Shown here piece by piece: positions 52,275 to 61,095 of a stretch of DNA of 64,000 nt (positions within the stretch are counted from its first letter, which is position 1; each line of letters begins with the position of its first letter). Position numbers and translations under genes: made by a program. This DNA is from Pseudomonadota bacterium (lineage in GTDB: Bacteria > Pseudomonadota > Gammaproteobacteria > Burkholderiales > Ferrovaceae): the NCBI GenBank assembly GCA_021796835.1, contig JAKABO010000004.1, positions 44,082 through 108,081 on the forward strand, written 5' to 3'. The notes under the pieces were generated by a model that was not told the origin of the DNA, did not search any database, and worked only from the letters and a program-made list of their open reading frames with translations.

Positions 52275-53726
52275 ATGACCTTCGCCACACCCAATCTGGT
52301 TCCAGCCTACCCGGAAATTTTTCTTCTGGGGGCACTTTCTGCCCTGCTGATCGCGGACCTGTTCATTTCCGAGTCCAAACGATTCCTGACTTATGCCTAT
52401 GCCCAACTGGCCCTGGTGGGGACGGCCGGGTTCCTTCTGATCGGTTCCCTGGGACAGGTGGTGACGACCTTCAATGGGTCCTTTGTGGATGACCCCATGG
52501 CTCGTACCCTGAAGATGATCTCCGTGCTGACGGTATCCTTCGTTTTTGCCTATTCGCGGGACTACATCCAAAGCCGTGGTTTGTTCAAGGGGGAGTTTTT
52601 CGTCCTGATCCTCTTTGCGCTGCTCGGGGTCATGGTCATGATCTCCGCCAACCACTTCCTGGTGCTCTATCTTGGGTTGGAACTGCTTTCGCTTTCTCTC
52701 GCCGCCTTGATTGCGTTGCAGCGGGACTCGGCCGTTGCCACCGAAGCCGCCATGAAATACTTCGTCCTGGCGGCTCTGGCCTCCGGCATGTTGCTGTATG
52801 GCCTGTCCATGATCTATGGCGCCACCGGATCCCTGCAAATGGCCGAAGTCGCCAATGCCATCGCCCAGGGTAATGCCGATCCGGGCATTCTGGTCCTGGG
52901 GCTGGTATTCATGGTGGCGGGTCTGTCCTTCAAGTTGGGGGTGGTGCCCTTCCACATGTGGGTACCCGATGTATACGAAGGGGCGCCCACCGCAGTGACC
53001 CTGTTTGTGAGCACGGCACCCAAACTTGCCGGTTTTGCGTTCTTCATGCGTCTGTTGGCGGGCGCCATGGGACCGATGGTTGCGGACTGGCAGTCCATGC
53101 TCATCATTGTTTCGGTATTGTCCATGCTGGTCGGAAACGTGACGGCGATCGCTCAAACCAACCTCAAGCGTATGCTGGCCTATTCCACCATTGCGCACAT
53201 GGGGTTCCTGTTGCTGGGCATCCTGTCGGGGACCCTGGGAGGGTACGCGGCGGCCATGTTCTATGCGGTGACATACGTGCTCATGAGTCTGGCCGCCTTT
53301 GGCCTGATTCTGCTCATGAGTCGCGAGGGTTTCGAGGCGGATCAACTGAATGATCTGAAAGGACTGAACAAGCGCAGCCCCTGGTATGCCTTTCTGATGC
53401 TGCTGATCATGATCTCCATGGCAGGGATTCCGGTTTCAGCGGGTTTCTTTGCCAAGTTGGCCGTGCTCAGTGCCGTCCTGGATGCCGGGTTGACCTGGCT
53501 GGTGGTCGTGGCGGTACTCATGTCCCTGATCGGCGCGTTTTATTATCTGCGCATCATCAAGTTGATGTATATGGACGAACCCGAGAACGATACCCCGATC
53601 GTGGGAGAAAGCGATCATCGGTTACTGCTCAGCATCAATGCGCTGACGTTGCTCGCGCTCGGAATCATTCCGCAGCCGCTCATCGATCTGTGTACGGCAT
53701 CCATTGCTCAGTCGCTGCGCGGGTAA
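52275..53726 (+). CDS. nuoN: NADH-quinone oxidoreductase subunit N
   Basis: Third antiporter-like subunit, next to NuoK; 483 residues. Motifs: HFLVLYLGLELLSLSLAALIALQRD, KLGVVPFHMWVPDVYEGAPTAVTLFVSTAPKLAGFAFF, and LKRMLAYSTIAHMGFLLLG. It completes the nuoA-N set; nudF starts 7 bp after its stop. Confidence 0.97.
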   Translation: MTFATPNLVPAYPEIFLLGALSALLIADLFISESKRFLTYAYAQLALVGTAGFLLIGSLGQVVTTFNGSFVDDPMARTLKMISVLTVSFVFAYSRDYIQSRGLFKGEFFVLILFALLGVMVMISANHFLVLYLGLELLSLSLAALIALQRDSAVATEAAMKYFVLAALASGMLLYGLSMIYGATGSLQMAEVANAIAQGNADPGILVLGLVFMVAGLSFKLGVVPFHMWVPDVYEGAPTAVTLFVSTAPKLAGFAFFMRLLAGAMGPMVADWQSMLIIVSVLSMLVGNVTAIAQTNLKRMLAYSTIAHMGFLLLGILSGTLGGYAAAMFYAVTYVLMSLAAFGLILLMSREGFEADQLNDLKGLNKRSPWYAFLMLLIMISMAGIPVSAGFFAKLAVLSAVLDAGLTWLVVVAVLMSLIGAFYYLRIIKLMYMDEPENDTPIVGESDHRLLLSINALTLLALGIIPQPLIDLCTASIAQSLRG

Positions 53727-53733
53727 CGTATCC

Positions 53734-54306
53734 GTGTCCCTTGACTGGACCTTGCCAGATTACCAATGGCCGGACTTCACGGAACGGACCCTCGATTCGG
53801 TTCCGCGCTATCGGGGGGCGTTGCTGGATGTTCATGAAGACCGGGTTCAACTGCCCGATGGTCAGGAGGCCACCCGGGAATATATCCGGCACCATGGTGC
53901 TGCGGCCATCGTTCCGCTGATCGATGAGAAAACAGTACTGCTCGAGTATCAGTTTCGCTATCCTCAACGGCGCCATTACTTTGAAATCCCGGCGGGCAAA
54001 CTGGATCCGGGCGAGGATCCGCTGAAAGCGGCACAACGGGAATTGCAGGAAGAAACCGGGTACCGGGCGGGACGCTGGAAAAAACTCATGTGTCTGGATC
54101 TGTGTATCGCTTATTCCACCGAACAGATCACCTATTTCCTGGCTCAGGACCTTGTTTTCGAAGAAATCCGGCGCGATGAGGAAGAATTTCTCGAAACCCT
54201 GGCAGTACCTCTGGAAGAGGCCTGGCGCTGGGTGGAGACAGGGCGTATCTGTGACGCCAAGACAGTGGCAGGTCTGCTGTGGCTCCGGACCTTTTCCCCT
54301 ACTTGA
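53734..54306 (+). CDS. nudF: NudF-type ADP-ribose pyrophosphatase (Nudix)
   Basis: Nudix hydrolase of 190 residues from the GTG at 53734. The Nudix box at about residues 88–110 matches the consensus (G-KLDPG-E-DPLKAAQ-REL-Q-EE-T-GY); the HYFEIPAGKLDPGE lead-in is typical of ADP-ribose pyrophosphatases, which hydrolyse ADP-ribose to AMP and ribose-5-phosphate. No strong ribosome site is seen, which fits translational coupling to nuoN immediately upstream. The stop codon is part of the candidate htpG heat-shock promoter. Confidence 0.85.
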   Translation: MSLDWTLPDYQWPDFTERTLDSVPRYRGALLDVHEDRVQLPDGQEATREYIRHHGAAAIVPLIDEKTVLLEYQFRYPQRRHYFEIPAGKLDPGEDPLKAAQRELQEETGYRAGRWKKLMCLDLCIAYSTEQITYFLAQDLVFEEIRRDEEEFLETLAVPLEEAWRWVETGRICDAKTVAGLLWLRTFSPT

Positions 54307-54329
54307 AATTGGGTTGATTGCCCCCAACT
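54302..54329 (+). promoter_or_regulatory. Candidate RpoH (sigma-32) promoter of htpG
   Basis: CTTGAAA at 54302–54308 and CCCCAACT at 54322–54329 are separated by 13 bp, close to the heat-shock consensus CTTGAAA–N(11–16)–CCCCATNT. The -35 element includes the nudF stop codon. It lies 50 bp before the htpG ATG, and htpG is a heat-shock gene in many proteobacteria. Confidence 0.65.
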
Positions 54330-54378
54330 CAGGGGCATCGCTGTATTTTTCGTTCAAACCCACGGATGTGATGACACC

Positions 54379-56271
54379 ATGAGCCATAAGGAATCCCTGA
54401 ATTTTCAGACCGAAGTCAAGCAGTTGCTGCAGTTGATGATTCATTCCCTGTACAGCAACAAGGAAATATTTTTACGCGAATTGATTTCCAACGCCTCCGA
54501 CGCCTGTGACAAACTGCGTTTCGAGTCCATTCAGAACCCGACGCTGCTGGAAAGTGACCCCGATCTGGCGGTCCATCTGGAGATCGATAAGGAAGCACGC
54601 ACATTGACCATCCGGGATAATGGGGTGGGGATGTCGCGGGAAGAAGTGATCGGGAACATCGGGACCATCGCTCGCTCCGGAACCAGGGAGTTTCTGGGTA
54701 AACTGTCCGGCGACCAGGCCAAGGATTCTGCATTGATCGGGCAGTTCGGGGTTGGCTTCTATTCTTCCTTCATCGTTGCGGACAAGGTGACCCTGACTAC
54801 CCGCCGGGCCGGGGCGACTGCATCGGAGGGCGTACAGTGGGAGTCGTCGGGGGATGGTTCCTTCTCCATTGAAACGCTGGAAGTTCCAACGCGCGGAACG
54901 ACGGTGACGCTGCACCTCAAGGAAGGGGAAGAGGGGTTTCTCGACGCCTGGAAGTTGCGCGGTATCGTGCGGCGCTACTCCGATCATATCCAGTTGCCGA
55001 TTCGCATGAAAAAAGACCCCATTCCGGCTCAGGAAGGGGAAGAAAAGGTCGTCAACGAGCCGGAGGAAGAAACCCTCAATCAGGCCAATGCGCTGTGGGC
55101 ACGCCCCAAGAACGAAATCACGGAAGAGCAGTATCAGGAGTTTTACAAGCACGTTTCCCACGACTTCGAGTCTCCTCTGGCCTGGAGTCATGCGCGGGTG
55201 GAAGGCAAACAGGAATACACGGAACTGCTCTACATTCCGGCCCGTGCGCCTTTTGATCTGTGGGAGCGAGAGCCTCGTCACGGGATCAAATTGTATGTGC
55301 GGCGCGTTTTCATCATGGAAGATGCCAAGAAACTGGTGCCCCAGTATCTGCGCTTTGTGCGAGGGGTGATCGACTCGGCCGATCTGCCGCTCAATGTGTC
55401 GCGTGAAATCCTGCAGGAATCCAAGGACATCGATACCATCCGGGCCGGTTGCACGCGCAAGGTGCTGGGCTTGCTCGAAGATCTCGCAGAGAACCAGAAA
55501 GAGAAATATCAGCAGTTCTGGAATGAGTTCGGACGCGCCTTCAAGGAAGGGGCGGGTGAGGAATATGCCAATCGTGAGAAATGGGCGGGACTGCTGCGCT
55601 TTTCCACCACCCACACGGACAAACCCGACCAGACCGAGTCGCTCAAGGACTATGTTGGGCGCATGAAGGAAGGGCAGGACACCATTTACTATGTGACCGC
55701 AGAAAGTTTTGCCGCAGCCAGGAACAGTCCGCACCTGGAGATTTTCCGGTCCCGTGGGATTGAGGTTCTCCTCCTGTCCGATCGCGTGGACGAGTGGGTC
55801 GTGTCCCACCTGGAAAGTTTCGAAGAGAAGAAACTTCACTCCGTGGCCAAGGGAGACCTGGATCTGTCCAAATTGGGGATCGAAAAACCCAAGGTGGAAA
55901 CCCCGGATTCGGAAACCCTGAAACCCTTGCTGGAGGCCATGCAGGGGGCGTTGGGGGAACAGGTCAAGAGCGTTCGCGTCAGCCATCGGTTGACCGAATC
56001 TCCCGCCTGTCTGGTGGTGGAAGAGGGGGACCTGTCGGGTAACATGGCGCGTTTCCTGAAATCCGTGGGCCAGTCCGTGCCCACTTCCAAGCCCATCCTC
56101 GAGATCAACCCCGATCACCGTTTGATTCTGCGTCTCAAACTGGAAACGGATCCACAGCGCATTTCCGACTGGAGCCAGCTGCTTTTTGACCAGTCCTTGC
56201 TGGCCGAAGGCGGACAACTGGAAGATCCCGCTCAATTCGTCAAACGTCTCAACCAGTTGATTCTCAACTGA
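54379..56271 (+). CDS. htpG: Chaperone HtpG (Hsp90)
   Basis: Cytoplasmic Hsp90 chaperone of 630 residues. The N-terminal GHKL ATPase domain shows [24 protein letters not shown] (metal-binding asparagine), [25 protein letters not shown], and [16 protein letters not shown]. The middle domain includes [42 protein letters not shown] with the catalytic arginine loop; a dimerisation domain follows. It ends before a large hairpin shared with the convergent hydroxylase gene. Confidence 0.97.
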   Translation: MSHKESLNFQTEVKQLLQLMIHSLYSNKEIFLRELISNASDACDKLRFESIQNPTLLESDPDLAVHLEIDKEARTLTIRDNGVGMSREEVIGNIGTIARSGTREFLGKLSGDQAKDSALIGQFGVGFYSSFIVADKVTLTTRRAGATASEGVQWESSGDGSFSIETLEVPTRGTTVTLHLKEGEEGFLDAWKLRGIVRRYSDHIQLPIRMKKDPIPAQEGEEKVVNEPEEETLNQANALWARPKNEITEEQYQEFYKHVSHDFESPLAWSHARVEGKQEYTELLYIPARAPFDLWEREPRHGIKLYVRRVFIMEDAKKLVPQYLRFVRGVIDSADLPLNVSREILQESKDIDTIRAGCTRKVLGLLEDLAENQKEKYQQFWNEFGRAFKEGAGEEYANREKWAGLLRFSTTHTDKPDQTESLKDYVGRMKEGQDTIYYVTAESFAAARNSPHLEIFRSRGIEVLLLSDRVDEWVVSHLESFEEKKLHSVAKGDLDLSKLGIEKPKVETPDSETLKPLLEAMQGALGEQVKSVRVSHRLTESPACLVVEEGDLSGNMARFLKSVGQSVPTSKPILEINPDHRLILRLKLETDPQRISDWSQLLFDQSLLAEGGQLEDPAQFVKRLNQLILN

Positions 56272-56280
56272 GTACCCGTT

Positions 56281-56311
56281 CCCTGGGGTAAGGGTCAGGC
56301 CTTCCCCAGGG
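56281..56311. terminator. Hairpin between convergent htpG and hydroxylase genes
   Basis: CCCTGGGG (56281–56288) pairs with CCCCAGGG (56304–56311), extended inward by AAGG/CCTT with one bulged T and a 6-nt loop. It covers the last codons of the minus-strand gene. Neither side has a T-run, so it may work with Rho or as a bidirectional block. Confidence 0.4.
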
Positions 56312-57257
56312 TCAGGGCGGACCAGAGTCTCTGGCAGCCCAGTCGTTGCTGGGCCCAGAACCCCTTCCCATAGTCCCGTCCCTCCCGCTGATCGGCAATG
56401 CCGGTGGGCGGCGTTTCCCTTGAAAAATTGGCAGTTCCGAACAGGATGTCCCAGATCGGGAAGAGCACGGCAAAATTGCAGCTCAACTGGCCGCTTTCGC
56501 TGCCCGTGCCCATGCCGTGGTGATAGCGATGGTAATGGGGACTGACCAGACAACGCTCAAAGGGTCCAAAGCGCCAGTCAATGTTGGCATGGGCCAGACT
56601 TTGCAGGATGCGGGGGATCATCATGAGCAGGATGAACTGACCGGGTTCCACGCCGATGGCCAGACTGAGCAGGGAGAAACAGGCGGCCGTGAGGACGTCA
56701 TCCAGAAGATGGGTGCGGTCGTCAGACCAGTAACTCATGGTTTGCTGGCTGTGATGGACGCCATGCAGGGCCCACCACCATTCCAGCCGGTGCTGGAAGC
56801 GGTGCAGCCAGTAGGAAAAGAAGTCGAGGATGACGAGGTAGGCAAAAAAGGTGGTGAGCGGGCGATTTTCCAGAGCGGGGATGAGATCTTCCAGGGTATA
56901 GGGGATGAATCCATGGAACCGCAACCAGGCATCCAGTTTGAAGGTGAGGGGCCACATCAGGACGAACATCACGAGGGGAATGAAACCCAGGCGGTGGAGA
57001 AGGGTATAGAGAATGTCCACGCGCACCCCACGCCGTCCGGACCAGCGTTCGGCAGGAAAAAGCGCTTCGAGTGGGCGAAAAAACAGGACCAGAAAGGCGA
57101 TTTCTCCCATGCCCACCAGAGCGAATTCCGTGGCATCGAAGGCCTCCTCCTGATAGGCCAGCAAGCCCAGAGGGGGAAGCAACGGATTGACGCAATGCTC
57201 GAAGAGCCAGGCCTGAGCCAGCGTAAATCCATTCATGAAGGTCTCAAACCAGGTCAT
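56295..57257 (-). CDS. Sterol desaturase/fatty acid hydroxylase family membrane protein
   Basis: A 320-residue di-iron membrane enzyme with several hydrophobic segments. The eight-histidine pattern is present: H152-RFQ-H156, H165-GV-H168-H169, and HYHRYHHG (H241, H243, H246, H247). Such enzymes insert hydroxyl groups or double bonds in lipids; the substrate here is unknown. The ATG at 57257 is preferred; the frame extends to a GTG at 57314 inside the preceding deacetylase gene. It is the last gene of a minus-strand group with the deacetylase and a beta-propeller protein. Confidence 0.82.
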   Translation of the reverse strand: MTWFETFMNGFTLAQAWLFEHCVNPLLPPLGLLAYQEEAFDATEFALVGMGEIAFLVLFFRPLEALFPAERWSGRRGVRVDILYTLLHRLGFIPLVMFVLMWPLTFKLDAWLRFHGFIPYTLEDLIPALENRPLTTFFAYLVILDFFSYWLHRFQHRLEWWWALHGVHHSQQTMSYWSDDRTHLLDDVLTAACFSLLSLAIGVEPGQFILLMMIPRILQSLAHANIDWRFGPFERCLVSPHYHRYHHGMGTGSESGQLSCNFAVLFPIWDILFGTANFSRETPPTGIADQREGRDYGKGFWAQQRLGCQRLWSALTLGKA

Positions 57258-57273
57258 GGGGACGGTCTCGCGC

Positions 57274-58038
57274 TCATTCGGCGGTTTTGGGCAGGGTGGC
57301 GAAACAGAAGCCACGCGCCTGCAAGCCAGTGATCAGGGGTTCGAAGACCCGTACGAAAGGATCATGGCGAGAGCGAATGCCCAGATGCATCATCAAGATA
57401 TCGCCATCCTTGAGGTGAGTCAGGGCCTGGTTCAGCAAACGCGGATTGGGATATTTTTCCGAGGGCAACTCATCCCCCAGAAAGCCGGCGGCAGACCAAC
57501 CCACATGCTGAGGGAAACCACAGTCTCCGGCCCAGGACGAGGCATTGGGGGTGAGATGCCCGCCGGGCGCCCGCCAAAGGGGTTCCAGGGGTTGCCCGGT
57601 GAGTGTCTTGAAGCGCTCATCGACGCGTTGCAGATTTTGACAGAACCCTGCCTTGTCGAATTCGCGGGGCGCATGGTCACCGCCCCGGGTCAGGATGGTG
57701 CCTGAAGGCAGGTCTTTGACCAACGTGGCATGAAACCAGGTGTGGTTGCCAAAATGGTGGCCTTCCCGCACCCGTGCACGCCAAAAATCGCGCCAACTGT
57801 CGTCGAGGGCATGATCTCCGCGCCAGGTGGGTTCATTGGCCACGAAAAAGGTGGCCTTGACCTGGTGCCGCTGCAGGATCGCGGCAATGGTCTCTGCGGC
57901 CTGCATGGATCCGGTGTCCAGGGTCAGGTACAGGGTGCCGCGACAGGCGGAGGGGGAAGGCGTCTGTGCGGTGGACCCGGTGCTCCACAGGCCCAACAGG
58001 AGCAAGGCAAGACCGGACTGCAGGGCCAAACGGCTCAT
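57274..58038 (-). CDS. Secreted polysaccharide deacetylase (NodB-like)
   Basis: A 254-residue protein with a signal peptide (MSRLALQSGLALLLLGLWSTGSTAQ). Motif 1, normally TFDDG, is LTLDTGS: D41 is kept, but the metal-binding second aspartate is T42. Motif 2 is intact as H99-TWF-H103 (GNHTWFHATL); motif 3 is RAPGGHLT (R156); the distal histidine is H218 in DILMMHLG. It may act on a peptidoglycan- or exopolysaccharide-type sugar, or be altered in activity by the missing ligand. The long upstream open frame is a shadow of the beta-propeller gene; the ATG at 58038 follows that gene by 13 bp. Confidence 0.82.
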   Translation of the reverse strand: MSRLALQSGLALLLLGLWSTGSTAQTPSPSACRGTLYLTLDTGSMQAAETIAAILQRHQVKATFFVANEPTWRGDHALDDSWRDFWRARVREGHHFGNHTWFHATLVKDLPSGTILTRGGDHAPREFDKAGFCQNLQRVDERFKTLTGQPLEPLWRAPGGHLTPNASSWAGDCGFPQHVGWSAAGFLGDELPSEKYPNPRLLNQALTHLKDGDILMMHLGIRSRHDPFVRVFEPLITGLQARGFCFATLPKTAE

Positions 58039-58051
58039 GGAAACATCATCC

Positions 58052-59014
58052 CTACAGACGCGCGGCGTGATGCTCAAAGAAGATGCCATGGGGCGATTTT
58101 CCCACGGGAATGGTGCGTACCACTTTATCCGTGGATAAATCCACCACGCTGACCTGACGAATCCAACGATTGGTGATCCACAGTTCCTTGCCATCTGCCG
58201 AGACTTCCATGTCATCGGGGCCGCCGGGGACAGGAAAGGTTTTGGTGATGGTGAGCGTTTTCGTATCGATGATGGAGACGGTATCTCCGGAACGGTTCCC
58301 GACAAAGATGTGGCGTCCGTCCCCTTCGGGCATGAAGTTGTGTGTGCCTTTGCCTGCGGGAATATGTTTGATGATCTGAGCGGTTTTATAATCCACCACC
58401 GCAACTTCATTCTGTCCCATGATGCCCACCAGAAGATGCTTTCCATCGGGGGTCAGAATGACGCCGGCAGGCGTTTTTCCAATAGGAATGACCCACTTGA
58501 CCGTGAGGGACCGGAGGTCGATGGCCGCCAACTGGTCACTGCCCTGCAGGGTGACGAAGACCATGGAACTGTCGGGGCTGAAGGCCATGTGACTGGGCAT
58601 GGAGGCCAACTCAAAGCGCTTGACCAGATGAAAATCGCGGGCATCGTAAACATCCACTCGATCCAGGCGCAGTGAATTGGCGACAAACCAATGCTTGTCC
58701 GGGCTGAATCCGATCTGGTAGGGATCACTGATGCGGGTCAGACGGCGCAGGATATCGCCCGTCTTTGGGTCCAGAAAGACCAGATCGTTGCTCACGGCAT
58801 CAGCCACGATGAGCGCGCTGTTGTCCGGCAAACTCATGAGGTGATGGGGCTCGCGACCCACGTAGAAGTGATCGATGGGCTGATAGGTCTGACGATCGAT
58901 GCGGGTGATGGTGCCTTCTCCCGAATTGAGCACGATGACGACTTCCGCCTCTGCGCGGCAGGCCAATGCCGTCAGAGAAAAAAGTGTCAACACTGTCATT
59001 AATAAGGGGCGCAT
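58052..59014 (-). CDS. YncE-like YVTN beta-propeller protein, exported
   Basis: A 320-residue protein with a signal peptide (MRPLLMTVLTLFSLTALACRAEA) and then tandem propeller blades of about 40–45 residues. The repeats include SDPYQIGFSPDKHWFVANSLRLDRVDVYD, PSHMAFSPDSSMVFVTLQGSDQLAAID, TPAGVILTPDGKHLLVGIMGQNEVAVVD, and PDDMEVSADGKELWITNRWIRQVSVVD. Such proteins are periplasmic and usually scaffold or bind ligands; no catalytic residues are evident. It leads the minus-strand group with the deacetylase and hydroxylase genes. Confidence 0.8.
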   Translation of the reverse strand: MRPLLMTVLTLFSLTALACRAEAEVVIVLNSGEGTITRIDRQTYQPIDHFYVGREPHHLMSLPDNSALIVADAVSNDLVFLDPKTGDILRRLTRISDPYQIGFSPDKHWFVANSLRLDRVDVYDARDFHLVKRFELASMPSHMAFSPDSSMVFVTLQGSDQLAAIDLRSLTVKWVIPIGKTPAGVILTPDGKHLLVGIMGQNEVAVVDYKTAQIIKHIPAGKGTHNFMPEGDGRHIFVGNRSGDTVSIIDTKTLTITKTFPVPGGPDDMEVSADGKELWITNRWIRQVSVVDLSTDKVVRTIPVGKSPHGIFFEHHAARL

Positions 59015-59166
59015 AGGTTAAAATCGGGGGTAATCATGGATCCACTCGTGGGCTGGGTATGCGGCAAAGGACCATTCTATGAAAGCCTCAAGCTTTCCGG
59101 TTTGATCCAGGTCAGGCTTGCACGCGATGTTCCCATTCTATCACTTTCAAAGAGGATGGCTTTGGC

Positions 59167-59706
59167 ATGAATTACTGTTCCAGTTGTGGCATGCGGGTCC
59201 TGACCCAGATTCCGGAGGGAGATCACCTGCCTCGTCAGGTCTGTCCCAGTTGCCATACCATCCACTACAGTAACCCGAAAATTCTGGTGGGGGCCATCCC
59301 GGTCTGGGACAGAAAAATTCTGCTTTGCCGGCGGGCCATTGCACCCCGTGAAGGCTACTGGACCATGCCTTCCGGTTTCATGGAGAACGGGGAAACCTTG
59401 CAGATGGGTGCGGCGCGCGAAACCTTCGAGGAATCCCTGGCACGGGTGACCATCGAAGACCTGATGTCGGTGATCAACATCGCCGCCCATAATCAGGTTC
59501 ATGTCCTCTTTCGGGCGCGGATGGACAGCCCTGAACATGGCGTCACGCCGGAAAGCAGCGAGGTGCGTTTTTTTGAAGAAGCGGAGATCCCCTGGGCAGA
59601 CCTGGCCTTTCGCACGGTGACTCAGGCGCTGACCCATTTTGTGGAGGATCGTCAGCGTGGTCAGCGCACCTTGCATCTGGTGGATCTTGAAACGACACGC
59701 CCTTGA
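59167..59706 (+). CDS. Zinc-ribbon Nudix hydrolase
   Basis: A 179-residue Nudix protein with an N-terminal zinc ribbon (C4, C7 and C26, C29: NYCSSCGMR...QVCPSCHTIHYSNPK), as in the NudC/NADH-pyrophosphatase-like and COG1051 groups. The Nudix box starts at G70 (G-FMENG-E-TLQMGAA-RETFEES); the usual glycine after the EE pair is replaced by L91. Substrate unknown; nucleotide diphosphate derivatives are likely. It is divergent from the beta-propeller gene across 152 bp in which I find no convincing promoter. Confidence 0.85.
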   Translation: MNYCSSCGMRVLTQIPEGDHLPRQVCPSCHTIHYSNPKILVGAIPVWDRKILLCRRAIAPREGYWTMPSGFMENGETLQMGAARETFEESLARVTIEDLMSVINIAAHNQVHVLFRARMDSPEHGVTPESSEVRFFEEAEIPWADLAFRTVTQALTHFVEDRQRGQRTLHLVDLETTRP

Positions 59707-59736
59707 GGGGCTTTGGCAATAAAGGGACAAGCAGGG

Positions 59737-61038
59737 ATGGAGGCAGTATTACAGATCGAGGGCCTGGACCACGAGGCTCAGGGCATTGCGCGTCATGAAG
59801 GGAAGGTGGTCTTCGTGGACGGGGCGTTGCCGGGCGAGACCGTGCGCGCCGAAATCAAGCGCCGCAAATCCCACTTCGACCAGGCGGAATTGCGCTCGGT
59901 CCTGGTGCCGGGACCCAGTCGGACAGAACCCCGTTGCCCCCACTTCGGGCACTGTGGCGGGTGCAACATGCAGCATGCCGATCCCGCCGCACAAATTGCT
60001 TACAAACAACGCATTCTCGAAGACAATCTGGCGCGGATCGGCAAGGTTCGTCCCGATTCCCTGTGGGGCCCCTTACAGGGTCCGGATTGGGGATATCGCC
60101 AGCGGGCGCGTTTGTCGGTGCGCTGGGTAGCCAAGAAAGGGCGGGTGTTGGTGGGGTTTCATGAGAAACGTTCCAGTTTTGTGGCGGATATGGACTCCTG
60201 CGCCATTCTTCCCCCCGCTGTATCCACCCTTCTGGTTCCCTTGCGCAACCTGATCATGGAACTGACCGTGCGCGAACGTTTGCCCCAGATCGAAGTGGCG
60301 CACAGCAAAGACCTGCTGGTTCTGGTACTGCGCCTGCTGGAGTCGCCCACGGAAGAGGACGAAGTCAGGATGCGCGCCTTTGCGGACCGGCATGGGGTGC
60401 AACTCTGGTGGCAAACCAAAGGGCCCGATACGGCGCGTCCTTTCTATCCTCTCGACCGCCCTGGCCTGGCTTACCGTCTCGACGAATTTGATGTGGAAAT
60501 TCCCTTTGGTCCCACTGAATTCACCCAGGTGAACGGTGATGTCAACCGTGTGCTGGTGGGTAAAGCGGTGCGCCTGCTGGATCCCCAACCCGAAGAACGG
60601 GTGGTGGATCTGTTCTGCGGTCTTGGAAATTTTTCCCTGGCGTTGGCCCGGCGGGGGGCTCAGGTCCTGGGGATCGAAGGAAACCCGAACCTGGTGCAGC
60701 GGGCCTGCCAGAATGCGGCGCATAACGGACTTGAGAAGAACACCCGGTTTCAGGCCGCCAATTTGTTTGAGGTGGATGAATCTGCAGTTGCGGGTTGGGG
60801 GGTCCAGGACAAATGGTTGATCGATCCTCCCAGGGATGGGGCCATCAATCTGGTCAAGGCGATTGGAACCGGAGGCCCCCGGCGCATTGTCTACGTTTCC
60901 TGCAGCCCGGCTACCCTGGCGCGGGATGCCGGGGTTCTGGTGCACCAGCAGGGCTATCGGCTGAAGGGGGCAGGGGTGTTCAACATGTTTCCCCACACCG
61001 CCCACGTGGAATCTCTTGCCCTGTTCGATCGGGAGTGA
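59737..61038 (+). CDS. rlmD: 23S rRNA (uracil-1939-C5)-methyltransferase RlmD
   Basis: SAM- and iron-sulfur-dependent RNA methyltransferase of 433 residues. The N-terminal TRAM domain covers about residues 1–58; the [4Fe-4S] ligands are C67, C73, C76 (CPHFGHCGGC) and C155. The SAM motif is VVDLFCGLGNFSLALARRGAQVLGIEGN, and the catalytic cysteine is C389 in IVYVSCSPATLARD. RlmD is preferred over RlmC from the length and cluster motif. The ATG at 59737 is chosen; an in-frame TTG at 59713 is possible. Confidence 0.92.
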   Translation: MEAVLQIEGLDHEAQGIARHEGKVVFVDGALPGETVRAEIKRRKSHFDQAELRSVLVPGPSRTEPRCPHFGHCGGCNMQHADPAAQIAYKQRILEDNLARIGKVRPDSLWGPLQGPDWGYRQRARLSVRWVAKKGRVLVGFHEKRSSFVADMDSCAILPPAVSTLLVPLRNLIMELTVRERLPQIEVAHSKDLLVLVLRLLESPTEEDEVRMRAFADRHGVQLWWQTKGPDTARPFYPLDRPGLAYRLDEFDVEIPFGPTEFTQVNGDVNRVLVGKAVRLLDPQPEERVVDLFCGLGNFSLALARRGAQVLGIEGNPNLVQRACQNAAHNGLEKNTRFQAANLFEVDESAVAGWGVQDKWLIDPPRDGAINLVKAIGTGGPRRIVYVSCSPATLARDAGVLVHQQGYRLKGAGVFNMFPHTAHVESLALFDRE

Positions 61039-61041
61039 CAA

Positions 61042-61077
61042 GAAAAAGGGCAGACCCGTTTCATCGGGCCTGCCCTT
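61042..61077 (-). terminator. Intrinsic terminator of the Bax-inhibitor-1 family gene
   Basis: AAGGGCAG (61046–61053) pairs with CTGCCCTT (61070–61077), with an inner CCCG/CGGG stem after one mismatch and a 6-nt loop. On the minus strand it is followed by a T-rich run (A-run at 61042–61047 on the plus strand), so it best ends the minus-strand gene; it could also serve rlmD. Confidence 0.75.
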
Positions 61078-61095
61078 GTCCGGAAGCGGGGTCGA

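Noticed and set aside
59157..59171. Four-codon frame overlapping the start of the zinc-ribbon Nudix gene
   Set aside because: It has an AGAGG nearby, but the same ribosome site can serve the Nudix ATG; nothing else supports translation.
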